The notes: generated from the sequence alone by a model not told the origin. Shown: positions 46,190 through 58,900, counted from the stretch's first letter. The stretch: DNA of 64,000 bases from Siphonodentalium dalli (GCA_032622095.1 CP136065.1:207492151-207556150); one strand, 5' to 3'. Numbers and translations are program-made.

Positions 46190-46780
46190 GATCCAAGAAA
46201 TCGTGACGTATTACTCGAATGAAGTCGATCCGTTTGAGAATCGTGTGAAATTTGTGGGAACTTCTGTCATTTTACAAGTTTGAAAAAAATTAGAAGGTGA
46301 GATCAACTGAAAATGCGATACCCCAGCCTTCGTACATTTTAAATCTATTCTTATTCAGAGGAGTATATTGTCATAAAAACCTATTTTTTTTACAAAAATT
46401 CCAATACCTGTGGGTCGATAAATACTTGAACCAACTTTCTACGAGTATTATATGTTCGAGGAAGGCGCATTGAAGTCATACAAATACAACTTTGAACACG
46501 ATGTTTGGGTTCAGTCATTTGCACGAAATGGAACAGAAAAGAGCGTTCTGTGAGGCTATTCCTGATATGGTAGAAATTAAGAGCGTTTGATCCACTTCTG
46601 TATAAATAATTGAAAACAGCTAGATAATGGCTGTGACCATGGCAAGTATTTTTGAGAGCACATTGAAGCCGGTATATCAATATTTCGTGTATTGTCAACC
46701 TATGTTATGCCTCCTTCCAAATTTCGTAGGCATAATTTGGAAGTTTGAATGAACCATGGCCGTTTAAGACATAGCATCGC
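46190..46780 (-). repeat. Dispersed repeat R2, copy 2 (inverted)
   Basis: Reverse complement of 32886-33545 with the same order of landmarks, but without the extra segment of that copy. It carries the paired GAGCG motifs at 46541 and 46581. Its 46430-46780 part also matches 61950-62320. Confidence 0.75.
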
Positions 46781-46807
46781 ATTTAGCATTTTTATTCAGT
46801 ATGATAC

Positions 46808-46862
46808 AGTAAAGAGCGTTCAGTGTACGTTTCTTCATAATATCGTATACGTAAAGAGCGCT
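46808..46862 (-). repeat. Additional CGCTCTTTA motif pair
   Basis: GTAAAGAGCG occurs twice, 42 bp apart, about 230 bp beyond the R2 pair and in the same orientation. Confidence 0.6.
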
Positions 46863-46959
46863 TGCCTTATTTCCGTGGGGAAACATTAAAACAGTCGGAA
46901 AATTTCTGGGCTTTTTCCAAAGAATACATGTATGTTGTGTATTTATTGACATATCGTTT

Positions 46960-47990
46960 ACATATATAGTACTAAATTACGTATATGCATGAGATCATCG
47001 TTATTCTCAAAGCTGTGGTATACCAGACTGACTTTCTTTCTATTGCTTATTGGACACTTCGAGGCCACATATGTTTCGTATCGTGGCCGAATATTATATT
47101 TTGTCCCTTCTTGTGACAGAGGTATAGTCCACGAATAATGCTGTGTACTGATAGCTCTGGATTGAAATAATCAAGGCCTCGATCTTTAAGTGGTCCTTTC
47201 ATTAGCATATATACATTGAGATACCCTATACGAGTTCAGTGCCCCTTTAGTTCTGGGAAACGTAAACTTTGTTTCAAACTGTCCTTTGGTGTCGCATCTC
47301 TGTCAATACAAACGGACTGTATGGGGGACCAGATAAATATTTTCGGCAAATATATCTCAGAAGGCAGGATTCTTAGACGAATTAAAAGTGTTGATTTTCG
47401 ATAGTGGATTTTTGTTCTGTGTCATTGATGCGCTATTTGTCCCATTTAGGAAGGGTAAATTTGTTTTGATGACACCCAAGTTTATAGACCGGCATATATA
47501 TTTTAAAAGCTCTTTGTGCATGGTAGTCACAATTCGGATAATTTTAATTGTAACCGCGGGCGTTAACTTCAATGAACGAATTACTTTGAGGTTTTTACAC
47601 CGCAGATAGGAAGGTAATAAAACGAAGTTCATATAGAGGTGTATATTTGTAAGATGGATTTTATTTTCTGTAATTGCACGTTGTGTATTATGGCGATTTC
47701 TTGCTATATTTGTTAATATATAAGGGTTCATGACTTCACCCATGCATAGATGGTTTATCGTGCAATATGTTGATGTAAGTGATGCAAATTACACTTACCT
47801 GGCATTTGCACCATATCCTTTCGATTCTCTGCCACTCGTATCGTTCTCTTTTGCTAACTGCCTGGGTGGCAAACTTACAGATGGACATGTGCTATATCTT
47901 CCCGGCTGCACGTCCAGCAGCACTTTTTTTTGTGAGACTCCACGTTTCAATTATTATTACCAAAAACAGACAACATAAACATCGGGCGTT
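46960..47990. other. No gene recognised
   Basis: Frames up to 128 codons (47357-47743 minus) and 82 codons (47730-47978 plus) have no recognisable motif. A C run precedes the SINE at 47990-48008. Confidence 0.5.
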
Positions 47991-48004
47991 CCAGCCCCCC
48001 CCCC

Positions 48005-48300
48005 CCCCGGTGGTCCAGTCGGTAGCGTGCCATGCAGGTGCATTACCCCGTCACAGGTCATCCAGCGCTGACGAAGCTGGTTCGAACCCCGTCATAGGGA
48101 GGGTGACCAGAATCGTGTATCTGGGCAAGTTTATCATTTGCTTTCCGGTGGTCGGTGGTTTCTACACGCAGTGGGACGATTTCTCGGTTAAATTTAGCCT
48201 CTGCGTGGTCTTTCCTCCACCCGTAAAATTGACAACGTCGTGTGTGGCCTAGCGGCTAGAACGACGATAAACCCTAACAAACCAAACCAAACCAACCTGG
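48005..48300 (+). mobile_element. tRNA-derived SINE
   Basis: The head has a pol III A-box-like TGGTCCAGTCGGTAGCGTG and a B box GGTTCGAACCCC (48079-48090). A body follows with TGTATCTGGGCAAGTTTATC, and the tail is AAACCAAACCAAACC. The tRNA part is longer than a true tRNA and not closable, so it is a SINE. Parts of the body (CTGGGCAAGTT, TGTGGTTTCTACAACCAGT) recur at about 52885-52940 as an old copy. Confidence 0.75.
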
Positions 48301-48419
48301 CGTTCCATAAATATGTCACTTAAAAGTCTTTTAAAATATAGATTTCCAATAAAAATTGTTGTTCTGACTCAATACTATATTATACCTCGAATTCTATACA
48401 GAAGGTCAGAAAAGAGACA

Positions 48420-48745
48420 CGCATTTTTATGGTTTAAACTCGATAATGGCCAACTTATCTGGCAAAACCAACTTTTGTATACATGGTGGAAATATCCAAG
48501 TAAACGTGCGTATTTGGAGGTGGAAATAGGTTCAATATGAACCAATTTCAAAACAAAATATGTCCAATATGGTACATTTTGAGCAATAGGTTCTATACAA
48601 GCCTATTTACTGTGATAATGTGTTTTCACTATACACATGTACATGGACTCTGTCTTTATACGGATAAACTGGTATAAGTTCACTGTGGGATCATTTCAGA
48701 ATTAAATACGTCCAATATGAACCGATATGTGAATACTTAGGTTCA
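48420..48745. repeat. Possible diverged R1-like repeat
   Basis: TAGGTTCAATATGAACC-type phrases are repeated at 48530, 48695 and 48730, with an ATAATGTGTTTTCACT block like R1. Weak. Confidence 0.3.
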
Positions 48746-48940
48746 ATATGTTCAATCACTTCGCAGTAATCCTCGCTTATCGGGTATTGGCCTATCTTGG
48801 TCATCCGTGAACCACTTATGGAGAATAATTAATGTGTCCGTACGTTTGTAGTGTGCGGAGACACAGGTAACACGAAAGGCCACCCTCTGCCACCATCCAC
48901 ACTCGATTTTGTTATATCGATATTATAGACATATATATAG

Positions 48941-49634
48941 GCCGGATTCGTCATCTCCGGTTTAAGCCTGGTCTACGTAAACCTCTAGGTTTAAACCGCC
49001 ATTTGACAGCTAAATCCGTGGTTTAAACCCGCGACCGCAGGTCTAAGTGACACATTCGTCATCTCCGGCTTAAACCTGGTCTACGTAAAAATCTAGGTTT
49101 AGACCGCCATTTACAGCTAAATTCGCGGTTTAAACCCGCGACCGCAGGTCTAAGTGACACATTCGTCATCTCTGCCAGACCAGTCGTATAGCAGTAGTTT
49201 CTCTGCATCGTCCAGATAATTAATCGTACTTGCCTAATGCGGACCTAATGGGGGCCAAACCTGAGATGATAATCCGTCTTTTATGAACCGTGGTTTAAGT
49301 GGGCAGCGCTGTGCGTAATATCGATTGGTGGCGTGTCCATAATGTGAGAGTGGCGGCTTGCAGCTATATGGTATTATCATGTCCATCATATTCATTCCCA
49401 CACGAGTGTGCATGTGCTTGTTCGCGATAATTGAGGGCGTGACAACGATCATTCTAGTAGTGGCCTGTTTGTGGTCCGCCTGGTAATTGGGTAGTTTGAT
49501 TGAATGCTCAGCGTATAGACTCTGCTAGCCACTGAACGACCACAAACGCCCACTTAGGCCCGGTTTGGCTGGACCATCAATGTAGGTTTAAACCTTTAAA
49601 CTCGAAGGTTTAAACTGGAGAGGACGAATCCGGC
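48941..49634. mobile_element. Transposon with GCCGGATTCGTC ends and internal tandem repeat
   Basis: The tips GCCGGATTCGTCATCTCCGG and its inverse at 49615-49634 agree over about 30 bp with few mismatches. Next to the left tip a 108-bp unit is repeated about 2.1 times (starts 48946, 49054, 49161), so part of the tip occurs three times. There are many GTTTAAAC palindromes and no coding frame. I could not define the target duplication. Confidence 0.75.
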
Positions 49635-49797
49635 AACCGTATTTACCCTCGTCCAAGGTAACCGTAGTGCAGACTCTCCTCTATAACCGACACTTCTCGT
49701 ATTATATTTATTCTCATCACGGATTGAGTTTGTAGTATTTTGCACTTTTACTAACGAAAGGGTCCACTTTTGAACAAATAATGCCGTTTCGCCGCGG

Positions 49798-50270
49798 GGA
49801 ATTAGGGTTGTGTCATGAGTACAGTCCTCCCATACATAGGTAAGGAATTATATATTAATAATCGTTGCACGGGGTCGCCAGGAAAACACAGTTATAGTGT
49901 AAATATACGCCACCTCGTGGATAAAGAAATGCCCGATTGCCATATATTCGTTGGGGAACTTTGTACTTTATGTGCCTATATATTTATTCAAAATTACCAT
50001 ATATACCATTACTTATCACGCACCATGTTGAGCGTATCTCAGTTGTGTAATGTAACGACTCTGGACATATACAACTGTACTTTTGTCAATAATCACTCTG
50101 ACTCTGCGTTATATATACACGTTACGGACCTAACCGATGTGTGCCCCAGCAAATACACGAGCTTCAATAAAATTCCAGAACCCTGTCAATGGATAACACG
50201 AGTATCGAATGTTTCAATTTACTTAGCTTATTCTCGAGAAAACAATGCCAAATCACCACAACAAGATTAA
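49798..50270 (+). CDS. Hypothetical ORF of 151 codons
   Basis: One of the longest frames here not attributable to a known transposon protein. ATG at 49815. It has seven or more Cys and several N-x-S/T sites (CNVTTLDIYNCTFVNNHSDS), faintly like a beta-helix or secreted protein, but no signal peptide or known domain is visible. A good splice-donor match, TAG-GTAAGG, occurs at 49838-49846 inside the frame. It may be chance or a remnant exon. Confidence 0.2.
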
Positions 50271-50526
50271 TCATTCACTTTCTGTTGAGTGTTTACTGAG
50301 GACTTAGTCGTGTGTGTTATTTTATCATTCGCACCGTTCTCTTGTCAGCTTTGTCAACTCAAACCTCGACGGCCACTTCGTGGAAATTGAACGACCATTC
50401 AATCTTCCTGACACGGCGATAACCACGAGGTGATATATCCCATGACAGCTGGAGTATTCTGAACGCGCTCAAACTCTAAAACGGGAATTTATCAAACTTT
50501 ACATTTATCCGAGACTGCGACTTGAC

Positions 50527-50898
50527 AGCCTGTTCTCATAAAAACCGCACATTATCTGCTTATAATAGAACTTTGTTTTAGATAGATAAACTGCTTAGAA
50601 TCGCCTCATTTTGAGTCGATAATGTGCTGAAAATAAGAGCATTTGCGTCACATTATCTACTCAAAAAGAGACGATTATAAGTCGATTATTTGCGGACAAT
50701 GAAACAAATAAGCCAACTCGCGACTTTCAGGTGTATGCCCTTTAACATGTGTTTTCACTGTGGCCCGTGCCATACAACGAAATAACGGGTATGAGTCCAT
50801 TATCTGATTATTTCATAATTAAATAATCACATTGTGTACCTATTTCACATTACATATATGTCGATTATCGGCGTATTGGCGCGACGATATGTTGCAAT
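50527..50898 (+). repeat. Dispersed repeat R1, copy 3
   Basis: AGCCTGTTCTC through ATATGTTGCA, collinear with 23997-24363. Confidence 0.8.
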
Positions 50899-51084
50899 TG
50901 AACATGACCAACAGCATTATGGATCATACAGTCTTTACCTGAAATTATGACTTCATATAGTATACACGCGCAAGCGCCTCAAAAACAGGTGTATATTTAT
51001 ATATATATATGTTTTTTTTTTAATTCACTCGTGCTTATACCATGATCTGATCTGTTGCGTATTAAAGGTTCTGGGTCTTCATCA

Positions 51085-51520
51085 TACTGTTCCGTGTCAT
51101 TGCCCGTGACCGCGATGATGTTCGTCTTTGATATGTGTCCACTTACATAGGAAGGTATGGTGATCACGACTGGGTGACTCAGTTGACCTTACATTTGATA
51201 TATGCATTGTGGGCTATGCACGGATTGTCGTTTAATGCGTTTACCGACACCTCAACGTTCTTGTAAGTTTCATATAATACCCGAAACTAAGAGTGTAGTG
51301 CATACTTTTTACATACTGTTCCGTGCCATTACCCGTGACCGCGATGATGTTCGTCTTTGATATGTGTCCACTTACATAGGAAGGTATGGTGATCACGACT
51401 GGATGACCTTACATTTGATATATGAATTGGGGGCTATGCACGGATTGTCGTTTAATATGTTTACTGACACCACAACGTTCTTGTACGTTTCATATAATAC
51501 CCGAAACTAATTAGATACAT
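51085..51520 (+). repeat. 229-bp tandem duplication
   Basis: TACTGTTCCGTGNCATTNCCCGTGACC starts at 51085 and again at 51314. The copies differ by scattered substitutions and a ~13-base deletion (GTGACTCAGTTGA missing in the second). Confidence 0.9.
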
Positions 51521-51887
51521 TGTATAGTAAAGGGACCCGTTCGTGTGACGTTTCCAATAAAATAAATTGAATGTCAAATATGGTCTTTATGTTGTAGATT
51601 TACCAGCTATAAAAGTCAAGTGGTGCATGACCTCTCATATATGGGGAGCACTAATGTTTTCGTTACCCGATGTCTTAGGGGTCTCCGACCGCCCGCGCAA
51701 CTTGTGTTAACTTGTACTTGTTATTGTTATATTAAATGTAAAATATACATGTATGACGACATGGATTTATACATACGAAGTGCTTAAAATAACAAATAAA
51801 TGTTGAGGAATGAGAATGAGGATGTCTTGTACGTTTCCAACAATAACTTAATTAGAACGTTGGTTATTCTTTGTACTCATACTTTAG

Positions 51888-52065
51888 CCCTTTCATGGCG
51901 GGAGCTGTGCTGGTGCAGCATTAAAGATCCTGCGCCAGTATATTATCTTGTATATATATGGAGACTCGCATATATAAGAGAATCCACTGGCTTACAAATA
52001 AGGCCGAGGTAAATATTGTTAGGCCAATATATTCTCTCATATATGCGAGCTCCCTATGTGAGACT

Positions 52066-52130
<65 letters not shown>

Positions 52131-52188
52131 GATAATGCACTGACACAGGATTTTCGCAAAACTCCAGGAAGCTCCAGGCGTGGAAGGG
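51888..52188. mobile_element. piggyBac-type MITE, family 2, with AT microsatellite
   Basis: Starts CCCTTTCATGGCGGGAGCT after TTAG (mutated TTAA) and ends GGAAGGG before TTAA at 52189-52192. An internal (AT)n run of about 58 bp lies at 52069-52127 within the hairpin module. Confidence 0.75.
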
Positions 52189-52194
52189 TTAAAG

Positions 52195-53165
52195 AATCCA
52201 TCAGTTAGTGCCGTTTTATCGATATGTGTTCCTCATTGCTTACATAAAACGGGCCACTCTCGGCCTTAACCGACATATGAATTGGAACAAGTTCACGAAT
52301 GAATGGCAAGTGTACAAAAGGTTATAACTAGATATTCCCGAGTCGCCCCATACTCGCGATTTAATGTAAATTCAGGTGTTGAATTGCAATTTATAGTAAT
52401 GTGAAACAGGTGTAATTTTGGCTACGTTATGCGGAGAGCAAACAAGACACTCAGCGTTGAATGGTAACTTGCTAGTATATTTGAACAAGCGCGGTATGTA
52501 GGTTTTTCGCACATCTCGATTTGTCCAATAAAAGTAAGAGTAAACCAGATTGATAAATATAAGAGTCACCAGGCCGAAATGTCACCAACCGATTATGAAC
52601 ACCTGTATATATCAAGCATATGAGGTGTATAGCTATGTGTACACTAGTGAATAAATGGGAGGAGAATTTTTGTTCTTCCAGAGATTCAACAGTCCCCATA
52701 TTTAACTAGCTCTGGTATATATATGATAATGGACCATACTGCTGCTTTGTTAGTGGTTCCTCTGGTTTGGGTACCACAGTGGATCATCGGGTGAGTTGCA
52801 TAGCGCATTAGGCCGTCATATACGACGTTCGGAAAGCAAAGGTAGTTATATTCCCGATGTGTTATCCCTATACATTATGTATATCTGGGCAAGTTGTAAA
52901 TGTTTATCGGGCGTATGTGGTTTCTACAACCAGTCATAGTATCTGTGATATTTTTTTCTCCATAAATAAAACGACTACTCTCTAATGGCCATTACGCTGA
53001 TGCTCTGGTTTATGTGAACCTCAAATATAATACATTTACATGCATGTATGTATACGTTAAATTTGCTCGTATCGACAATACATAGGTCGCTAAATACACG
53101 AAATACCGTTAAAAAAAATTATATACTCTGAAAAACACCACGGAAGTCATCGAGAATGATCTGCC
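52195..53165. other. No gene recognised; old SINE body
   Basis: Only a decayed SINE-like segment (about 52870-52980) is recognisable. Confidence 0.45.
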
Positions 53166-53169
53166 ATTT

Positions 53170-53660
53170 TCAGTTTGCTGTACAGAATTGAGACAAACGT
53201 TGTTTATTTTGGATGCTGGACGTTTCAGCACTTGGGTTTGCGGTTCGGCACTTGGATGTTTCGGTACCAGATTTGTCCGCACTTCGGATGTTTCGGCACA
53301 TAGTAATTTTGGAACCAACGAAACTATATCAGTGATGACTGGAAATGATTTTAATGAAGTATATAATAACATAGACTACATTTTCGCAGCAATTAGCCTG
53401 TGTATGTGATCTGTACGTCTGTAAAATTCGATTGGGGTTTCCTTCTCCGTTGAACAATGAAGTCATACATGACTACATCTAAAACTGTTCGACTGCACAC
53501 TGTAATCATGCCACAAATAAACTATGTGCTGAAACGTCTGCGATCAAGAGCCGAAACGTCCAAGTTCATGGGCCGAAACAACCAAGTGTGGAAAACCGAG
53601 GTGCTGAAACGTCCCGAACACCATGCAGGTGATGAAACGTCCAGGTACAGAAACGTCATG
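53170..53660. repeat. Inverted pair of ~20-24-bp minisatellites (GGACGTTTCNGCAC)
   Basis: Copies of GGACGTTTCGGCACTTGG-like units run in one orientation at 53216-53300 and in the opposite orientation at 53525-53652, separated by about 220 bp. The pair forms an imperfect inverted repeat and may be the ends of a foldback element. Confidence 0.65.
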
Positions 53661-53664
53661 CACC

Positions 53665-54215
53665 CTTTATTTTGATGTCCAACCATGCATATCGGGAAAT
53701 AATAACAGTGAACACTCTTCATTGCTCCATGTTGAAGAAAAGGGGGTCTTTTTTATCAGGAGGTTATATATTCTATGACCTGACTCTTTTCGCGGTATAT
53801 ATATATATTACGTCCCTATAAAAGTATTTAAGGTATTTTATGACCTATTTTGACCCCCGAGCGAGAATTGTTGTCTATTATTTGAAGCCACACACCGCTA
53901 TGGGTATTTTAAACAGACCGTTGTTACTATTGGAATTTCTATAATGAACGCACACATGACAAATTAAAAAAGATAATGACCAATGCCTTATATCAACGTA
54001 GGGGTCAAAGCAGGACCCACCAGCAACAGTAGCTTTATATTGTGAGTCAAGTCAATCCGGAGTAATAGCTAATATTTATAGTTAACCTGCTTGAGGGGTG
54101 AATCCTTTCTGCCGCTTTGTTGTGATATAAATATAGAGGTTTCCACAACTAAACGCTCTCTAAATTGTGTTTGTTTTGAGTTATCGAGCAGCGGTTTACC
54201 AATACGTATTTTTTC
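53665..54215. other. No gene recognised
   Basis: Short AT-rich spacer. Confidence 0.5.
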
Positions 54216-54219
54216 TTAA

Positions 54220-54659
54220 CCCTTTCATGACGGGAGCTTCCTGAAAACCCTGTGCCAATGCATTCATAGGTCCCCTCGCATATATAGGAGAATGCATTGG
54301 CCTAACACATTTTATATCATGATTTATAATTGTTAACAAATGTAAGAAAAAAATTATAACAAATTGTTAAAGTATGCAAGAATTAATGATAACAATGATA
54401 ATAATAAAAAATTGTTAAAGACTGTAAAAAAAAAATGATTAAAGAATATAATAAAAAATGATAAAAATTGTTATAGAATGTAAGAAAAAAATATAAAAAT
54501 TGTTAAATAATGTAAGAAAAAATAATGTAAGAAACAATTCTTAAGCCAATGCATTCTCTTATATATGAGAGGCGACCTATGGTCGACTCGCATATATAAG
54601 AGAATGCATTGGCACAGGGTATTTAATGTTGCGCCAGCGCAGCTCCCGTCATGAACGGG
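54220..54659. mobile_element. piggyBac-type MITE, family 2, best copy
   Basis: Ends CCCTTTCATGACGGGAGCT and AGCTCCCGTCATGAACGGG, flanked by TTAA at 54216-54219 and 54660-54663. Two hairpin modules (about 54262-54300 and 54545-54620) flank an AT-rich core with repeated AAAAATTGTTAAA phrases. Confidence 0.9.
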
Positions 54660-54983
54660 TTAATATTTAGGATGACATACAGGTTGCTATTGTCGATTCT
54701 CGATGCTCAGATCTCAACCATGTTGCAACTCGTCGTGAAGCGAAAATGTATGAACTTTTGAACGAAAATGATACGACTGTTTTTAAAAATCTAGGGAAGT
54801 TTATCAGAATTGGATTTAAAATTATGGAAACTAACTAAACCACATACATTTCACCATATAATTATGTTACTTGAAAGCTTATGTGAAGTGAGCCTCTGAC
54901 ACTGCATGGGGCGGTGGGTCTGCCTGGGAATGTCGATAATAGTTCAGCGTTCTTACTTTGGTCTGTCTCAGGAATTCCCGCGT

Positions 54984-55300
54984 ACCCTGTGCCAATTCAC
55001 TCTCTTATATATGCGAGTCGACCATTGGTCGCCTCGCATATATAAGAGATTGCATTGGCATAACTTTTTTTTTTTAATCAATTTTACTTACATTCTTTAA
55101 CAATTTTTATAATTTTTTATATATTTTTTTTCTTAAATTCTATAACAATTTTTATTATATTCTTTAATCATTTTATAATTTTTTCTTACAGTCTTTAACA
55201 ATTTTTTTTATAATTTGTTATCTTTATTTCTTACATATTTAAACAATTTTTTTTTTTAAATTTCATTTGTTGACAATTATATATCATGACATAAAATGTC
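54984..55300 (-). mobile_element. Partial inverted copy of MITE family 2 interior
   Basis: A 76-bp hairpin module at about 54987-55062 is followed by the TTTAACAATTTTTATAATTTT core, the reverse complement of 54300-54545. Terminal CCCTTT ends are absent. Confidence 0.7.
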
Positions 55301-55304
55301 TTGG

Positions 55305-55845
55305 TCGTGGCCCAAACCTATCAACATATGCAATTTTAAAATATATTTAGTGTTGTAGCATGTATCTAATTTTGTATATATGTGTACACGTGTTGTCTCA
55401 TTATCTATATTAGTTTATGGCTGAGAATAAAGCATTCTTTCATTCATTCGATTGTCATCCGACTGCCAGCATCCGAGAAAAGAAGGGCTCGACCCTCGGG
55501 ATGCAGATCTATAGAACACCGAACAATGATGAATGGTTGCTTCCTGGTCGATGTGCCATTTGTATAGTGTGTTTGCTGAAGTGGAATAATGGTAATGTTT
55601 GCGAGACTTAAGATAACTATAATTAAACAGCATTGATTCTGTTCGGTGCACTGTTATGGACAACCTGTTTAAAACACAACAAATGAACACGCAACATCAT
55701 AAATAAGCATTGTGAAAATCGGTATGTGGGTTGGGAAAGAGATGTTAGTACAAAGTAAGTATTAATCAAGGGAACTTTTATCTATGTTATAAATATTGCA
55801 AGAAACACAAGCTAAATATTATTAGGTAAAACGTTGTGAAACAAA
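55305..55845. other. No gene recognised; possible retroposon tail
   Basis: AATAAAGCATTCTTTCATTC at about 55426-55446 has the look of a LINE 3' end with a short CATT repeat, but no coding sequence precedes it. Confidence 0.35.
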
Positions 55846-55849
55846 CAAA

Positions 55850-56640
55850 ATGAAAGTGGCAATGACACTGTAGCTGAACTTGGAGTGCGTATAATTACTA
55901 TCATACATTACAGTCAATGGAGCGATAAGGAATGTGGAAAGTTGAAATGTTCAAGTAATACTTGAGGCCAATTGCAACCCAAAGAGCCATGTGAGTTTGT
56001 GATCAAGCAGATGCAAACATATTGGCTGTAGGGCATTACGGGGGATTTAGTCATGCAAAGGGTAAAATCTAAGATAGTTGCCGGCCGCATGTGTTGATCG
56101 AAAATCGTCTCCAATTCATTAGCCCTTATCTGGAAGTGATTCTAAACATGCTTGTATATTTTCAAAACATTTCTCCAATAATATGGCCTGCATGGTGTGT
56201 CGATGGGTTCAAATGTGAACTCCAATATGGTCGCTGACACCCATGTTTTGTCGAAATTCGGTAAAACAAAATTGATAGCACCCATCTGGAGGTCACCCCG
56301 AAGAACCATGTGAAATTTGTGATCTATCGAAAGAAACATAATGGATGTAGGGTGTGTAGAAGATTTATTCGTTCAAAGAGTAAAACCCAAGACAGCTGCC
56401 GGTGGCCACGTTTTTTGTCGAATATCGTTCAAATTAGATAGACCCCACCAAGAGCTGATCCTTAACATGACTGTATTATTATACAATATTTCTCCAATAA
56501 ATTTGTTTTTTGTTATCAAATTCCGAAACAATCGATTACTTCCAGCTATATAGGACACCCGGATGATCCATATGAAGTCTGGTGATGGTCGGTACAGGGG
56601 TGTGGCCTGTAGGGTGTGTCAAATGAAATTGGTGACGTGC
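55850..56640 (+). repeat. Second block of the ~150-bp diverged tandem repeat
   Basis: Shares with 26982-27750 the phrases GGTCACCCCGAAGA, CATGTGAAATTTG, TTTAGTCATGCAAAG, AAAATCTAAGATNG and TGCCGGTGGCCACGTTTTT. Confidence 0.7.
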
Positions 56641-56644
56641 GTAT

Positions 56645-58896
56645 AAGACTGACGCCAACCCATGGAAATATATCATACTTGACTTCGTCAAGTTGAACTA
56701 AAACATATGAACATACATAATGTGCAATTCTGTAAACGTGTGCAAAAAATGCATCATGACCTAAATACTGAGCGTTAATTGAAAGACCGACTTATAGTTA
56801 ATAACCAGGATGAAAGAGGTGTGTCATGTTAAAATGCTGGAAACAGATCGAGGTCTTAAAGTTTCAATGTGTTTTCAATGTGCTTAATTGATGTTTTCTC
56901 GGCGACGTTGTGGTCAGTTGTATTGTTGGAGCAAAGACCGCGAATGCCGAAGAGGTTTACTTTCGCTGCAAAATCACGTCATTACACATGCACTTAAACC
57001 ACCAACACACTTTGTGCATCACACTTAAAAATGTGTTTCATTATCTCGGGAAAAAAAGAGCGGTTCACTAGTCAACGAAACCACCAAGAATACCATCAAC
57101 AAAAGACGTTCTCAGGCAAAACTATATACAAAACGTGAAAAGAACACGTAGAATTACGTAGAATTACACGTAGAATATCACGTTTATTCCGTCAGTAGAA
57201 GGTAGCTACACTAAACAACTAAATAACTGCCTATACCCGACCAGGGCTGTGCGACGTTATTATTAATTTTTAATCCATTTCGCTGCCAAAAAACATGATA
57301 TTATTGCATGGTGGAGTATCTTGCTGGGAGAAATAATGGATACAAACTTATAATTCGACAAAAATCGCATATATGTAGGCTAGTTCAGACGCACTTGCAA
57401 CCACTGCTATCCCGCAAGGTCCAGTGAACATTGCAAAAGGTCTCCTTTTGAAAGGCACTGTTATTTACATGAGTAAAAGTTGCATAAAGAAAATGTGAAA
57501 GTGCATCGAACGATTTCGAACGAGAGGTCAACAACGTGTTTGAATGGAAATTCGAACTTCGTGAGGCCAATCGTTTAAACCCCTCATTCATTGCGGGAAC
57601 AGGAAAACGCACTTATAGATTTGCCATTGAGACACGTCCCGTGGTGATTTCGAGAAACTGTGCTCTGAATTCCCAGACGCGAGATCAGCTTTCGTGTTTT
57701 TGAGAACTTGTAACTTGAGTCTTACTTGACTGGTGATAATCTGCTGACTCAGTATTATATGAGCATGCAAAAGGATCGTTTCTCTTACTTGCAAAAATCA
57801 TGCGCCTGGGTAACACAAAAAAAACTGTGGCACGCCATGATGTAGGTCAGCTTTTTTCTAAGCATCCATGCAGTTGTGCAAACATTTTTCCTCTTTTCAC
57901 ATAATAATGGATTTTCCCGGGAACATTGGAGCACACGCCTCTGTGTCATTATAATTCGTGAACAATACATCCTTCCCCTCCAGCAACACGTCCTTGTCCC
58001 GTGGCCATCTCAGCTGGTCATAATGCAGCCATTATATGTATTACATTGAATGCACCAGGTGGTTTCTACTCCTTATTCCACTAACAATATCCACGTATTA
58101 GTTAATTACGATGAAGTGTTCCGGATCTAAGATTTCTTCGTGTTCCGTATTGTTGTCCGGTGCGGGTATTTTATCTACCTGAGAAATCAAGCATTGTTCG
58201 ACGCGTTCCACATTATAGAGTGGCTCGATGCACGTGCGGGAATCCAAGGCGCATGAATGCAGCATGCATCAAAACTGATTCTTAGAATTAAAGGCATGCT
58301 GATAGATAATTTGTACGGGTGATTGCTTTTTGAGTAACCCTACAGTTCTTAGATTCTTGATACCAATGGTTAGCATTACCCTTAGCATCTTTAATTGACG
58401 ATAGTGATGATAGCAGAAAGTGAAGACATTGTCACAAACAACTAGTCAAGACCTATATTCACCAGCTGAGTTTATATATAATACCGAGCGAGACTGATCA
58501 TCCATTGCGTCTATGGTCCTTGCTCGCGTTAAGAGAGAATCTAAATTATAAGATAAGCATATCCATTTAAAGGGATTTGATAATAACGGCGGACAGGCGT
58601 GTCGCTACCACATCCAGCTAAGACCACATATACGATTGGCGTTATACATCTCTATGAAATACACCACCTAGTTCAGCCTAGTTTATAAAATAAACCCGAC
58701 CGGTGAATATGACCCTTAAATCACTAGATCCGTGTATCGTCGGTGACGGGGTAAAACCAGCAATGCAGTGGCAATCATTAGATAGACTTGTGGTTTTCCT
58801 GGGCGAGACACGACATCCAGAGTGCCTGTGGTCGTTGGTCACGTTAACAACGCACCCTATTCTTAGGATGTTATATATGCTACCACGGAATATTTT
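56645..58896. other. No gene recognised
   Basis: Short frames only (the longest, 57385-57612 minus, has no known motif). A CACGTAGAAT duplication lies at about 57145-57180. Confidence 0.5.
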
Positions 58897-58900
58897 TTAA

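Noticed and set aside
47800-47830. ACTTACCTGGCA resembling the 5' end of U1 snRNA
   Set aside because: Only about 12 bases match and no downstream U1 structure or promoter element is visible.
48005-48100. Functional tRNA gene
   Set aside because: A and B boxes are present but too far apart, with no closable acceptor stem; a repetitive body and AAACC tail follow, so it is a SINE.
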